Source: Spongorhabdus nitratireducens
Lineage (GTDB): Bacteria; Pseudomonadota; Gammaproteobacteria; Pseudomonadales; Endozoicomonadaceae
Assembly: GCA_947387575.1 (NCBI GenBank)
Contig: CANDOC010000003.1
Location: 124,001 to 188,000, forward strand
Length of the DNA stretch: 64,000 nt
Reading direction: 5' to 3'
Shown: positions 62,821-64,000 of the stretch, in pieces
How the letters are laid out: each line of letters starts with the position of its first letter
How positions within the stretch are numbered: position 1 is the first letter of the stretch
Notes under the pieces: model-generated
Told to the model about the DNA's origin: nothing
The model's database searches: none
What the model saw: only the letters and a program-made list of their open reading frames with translations
Program-made: the position numbers and the translations under genes

Positions 62821-64000
62821 TTATAACGTTACTCGCTTCCTTCGTCTCTGTCTCACAAATAGTACAAGTACTGTCAGCAGCAACGGAATAGCTAAAATAT
62901 TAATCAATTTCAAGGCTGTCCCAAGCTGCTCAATATTCTTACCCAATTGATGCTGAACCTCCCTCAATTCCTTGCGAATCTTCAGCTTCTCCTGCTGGAA
63001 CTGCTCCACTGCCTGCTCCTGCTCGGGGCTTAACACCAGTTTTTCTTCACCTTCCTTCTTGGCTTGCAGTTCGCGCAGCTTGCTCTCGGTTTCCTTAAGG
63101 CGGTCATTCAATGAATCGGCCTTTTCCCTGAAACGTGCTTCAGCCTGCTGCTCCAGCTCATTTACTTTGGTAAACGGGCGGGAGAATTTGCCCCGGCTGC
63201 GAATACTGATCAGATCGGCATTACCCAGCAAGTTATCGACCATGTTGACCAGCATATCGCCGTTATTGGCAAAAGGAGTCACGATCTGCTGTCCAAAGAA
63301 GCTATTGACCTGAACCCACAGACGGTCTGTCAGCACATCAGTATCAGCCACCACAATAATATTGGCAGGCTGCTGTGATTCAGTTACATGTGGACGTTTG
63401 GGTTTGGCAGGCTCTTTATCTTCTGATGCCGCTTCATCATCTGTACTGTCATCATTACTCGCAGCATCACCGGCAGAGGTTGATTCCTCCTCCTCTTCTT
63501 CCTCTTCGGTATCAACGATCTCGTCTTCATCTTCGTCCATCATATCGAGATCTTCGTCATCCTCTTCACCCGGCGCAGCTTCCGGCTTTTCATCTTCCGG
63601 AGGCACACCATCCGGATAAGCTGTTTTCACCGGGCCGGTAATTCTGGCAGCCAGAACATACTTCTCTCCGGATGGTTTGAAGCCCTCAAACAATGCCTTG
63701 GGATCAGAGAGGAAAGTGAACTTGCTGGCATCAATCAGCATTGACTGATCACTGGAGGTTACAAGGGGCTGCAGTGTGGTTGTAGCACCCTCAATAGCAG
63801 TAATATGCCCTGCAGAACCAAAGTTCAGATTATCCAGGCCGGCCATAATGACATCATCCGTTGCCATATTATCTACACCATAGCCCAGAAGCCCCAAGTG
63901 CCGAACCGGGCGGCCACTGCGTGAGCTGACCATCAATGCATGCTTGGCGTCACCCACAACCTTGGTGGTATCCATTTCGATACCCCATGCCTTGAATAGG
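62821..64000 (-). CDS. GldG/ABC-type transport accessory protein (partial, right edge)
   Basis: The C-terminal about 393 residues of a GldG-like (DUF4350/ABC_transp_aux) membrane protein; the frame is open upstream to the right edge (LFKAWGIEMDTTKVVGD). This family works with GldA/GldF-type ABC transporters. The visible part has the nucleotide- or ligand-binding-like beta domain, ANIIVVADTDVLTDRLW, a coiled coil (about 275-350 of the visible part, LEQQAEARFREKADSLNDRL) and one TM at the C-terminal end (ILAIPLLLTVLVLFVRQ). An Asp/Glu-rich low-complexity insert of about 60 residues (around 63420-63600) is unusual. Transporter partners are probably to the right. Confidence 0.84.
   Translation of the reverse strand, partial: LFKAWGIEMDTTKVVGDAKHALMVSSRSGRPVRHLGLLGYGVDNMATDDVIMAGLDNLNFGSAGHITAIEGATTTLQPLVTSSDQSMLIDASKFTFLSDPKALFEGFKPSGEKYVLAARITGPVKTAYPDGVPPEDEKPEAAPGEEDDEDLDMMDEDEDEIVDTEEEEEEEESTSAGDAASNDDSTDDEAASEDKEPAKPKRPHVTESQQPANIIVVADTDVLTDRLWVQVNSFFGQQIVTPFANNGDMLVNMVDNLLGNADLISIRSRGKFSRPFTKVNELEQQAEARFREKADSLNDRLKETESKLRELQAKKEGEEKLVLSPEQEQAVEQFQQEKLKIRKELREVQHQLGKNIEQLGTALKLINILAIPLLLTVLVLFVRQRRRKRVTL

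Overview
The window looks like chromosome of a host-associated marine gammaproteobacterium, most likely an Endozoicomonas-like member of the Oceanospirillales. This is inferred from the mix of gene families: NagE/NagBA, YqiB, YcgN, YeaG-YeaH-YcgB, MscK-type channel, a large exopolysaccharide locus, and several Ser/Thr-rich orphan proteins resembling secreted effectors. No rRNA, tRNA, insertion sequence, integrase or CRISPR array was recognised.

Layout. 1-3.5 kb: amino-sugar catabolism, with nagE (cut by the left edge) divergent from nagBA, then yqiB. 3.6-7.2 kb: an orphan island with a 59-aa ORF, a candidate permuted-papain effector, a YbfF-like esterase and a 438-aa orphan. 7.6-18.5 kb: DAACS and TDT transporters, an MscK/MscM-type channel, thiopurine methyltransferase, a LuxR regulator without luxI, mtnA, ycgN, a Rap1a/Tai-like protein and a CBS-pair protein. 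18.5-24.7 kb: lgt-thyA-oxidoreductase operon, a TauE exporter and two tandem APC antiporters. 25-31.4 kb: a pentapeptide-repeat protein and the stress operon yeaG-yeaH-ycgB. 31.5-40.9 kb: mixed housekeeping genes (yggU, DUF2726 protein, HELVH protein, purine permease, trmA, sanA, a solute-binding protein).

40.9-58.9 kb is an exopolysaccharide locus of two divergent units. The minus unit holds a STAS protein, an OmpA-like lipoprotein, an 897-aa Poly_export protein with seven SLBB-like units, and a CpsD-like ATPase without the Walker A lysine. The plus unit starts with a membrane GGDQF/EAL protein (likely c-di-GMP phosphodiesterase), then a GT4, flippase, O-antigen-ligase-like protein, hexapeptide acyltransferase, another GT, a second small lipoprotein, a Wzz/GumC-type co-polymerase, GT4, GT2 and a WbaP-type initiating sugar transferase. 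Together these could start, extend, flip, polymerise and export a polysaccharide, with c-di-GMP and STAS input. 58.9-64 kb: YvcK/CofD-like protein, aromatic amino acid permease, a Ser-rich orphan and a GldG-like ABC accessory protein cut by the right edge.

The most unusual points are the exopolysaccharide export unit, the candidate permuted-papain effector, the orphan Rap1a/Tai-like gene, and a NagB in which the ring-opening glutamate (148) is methionine.
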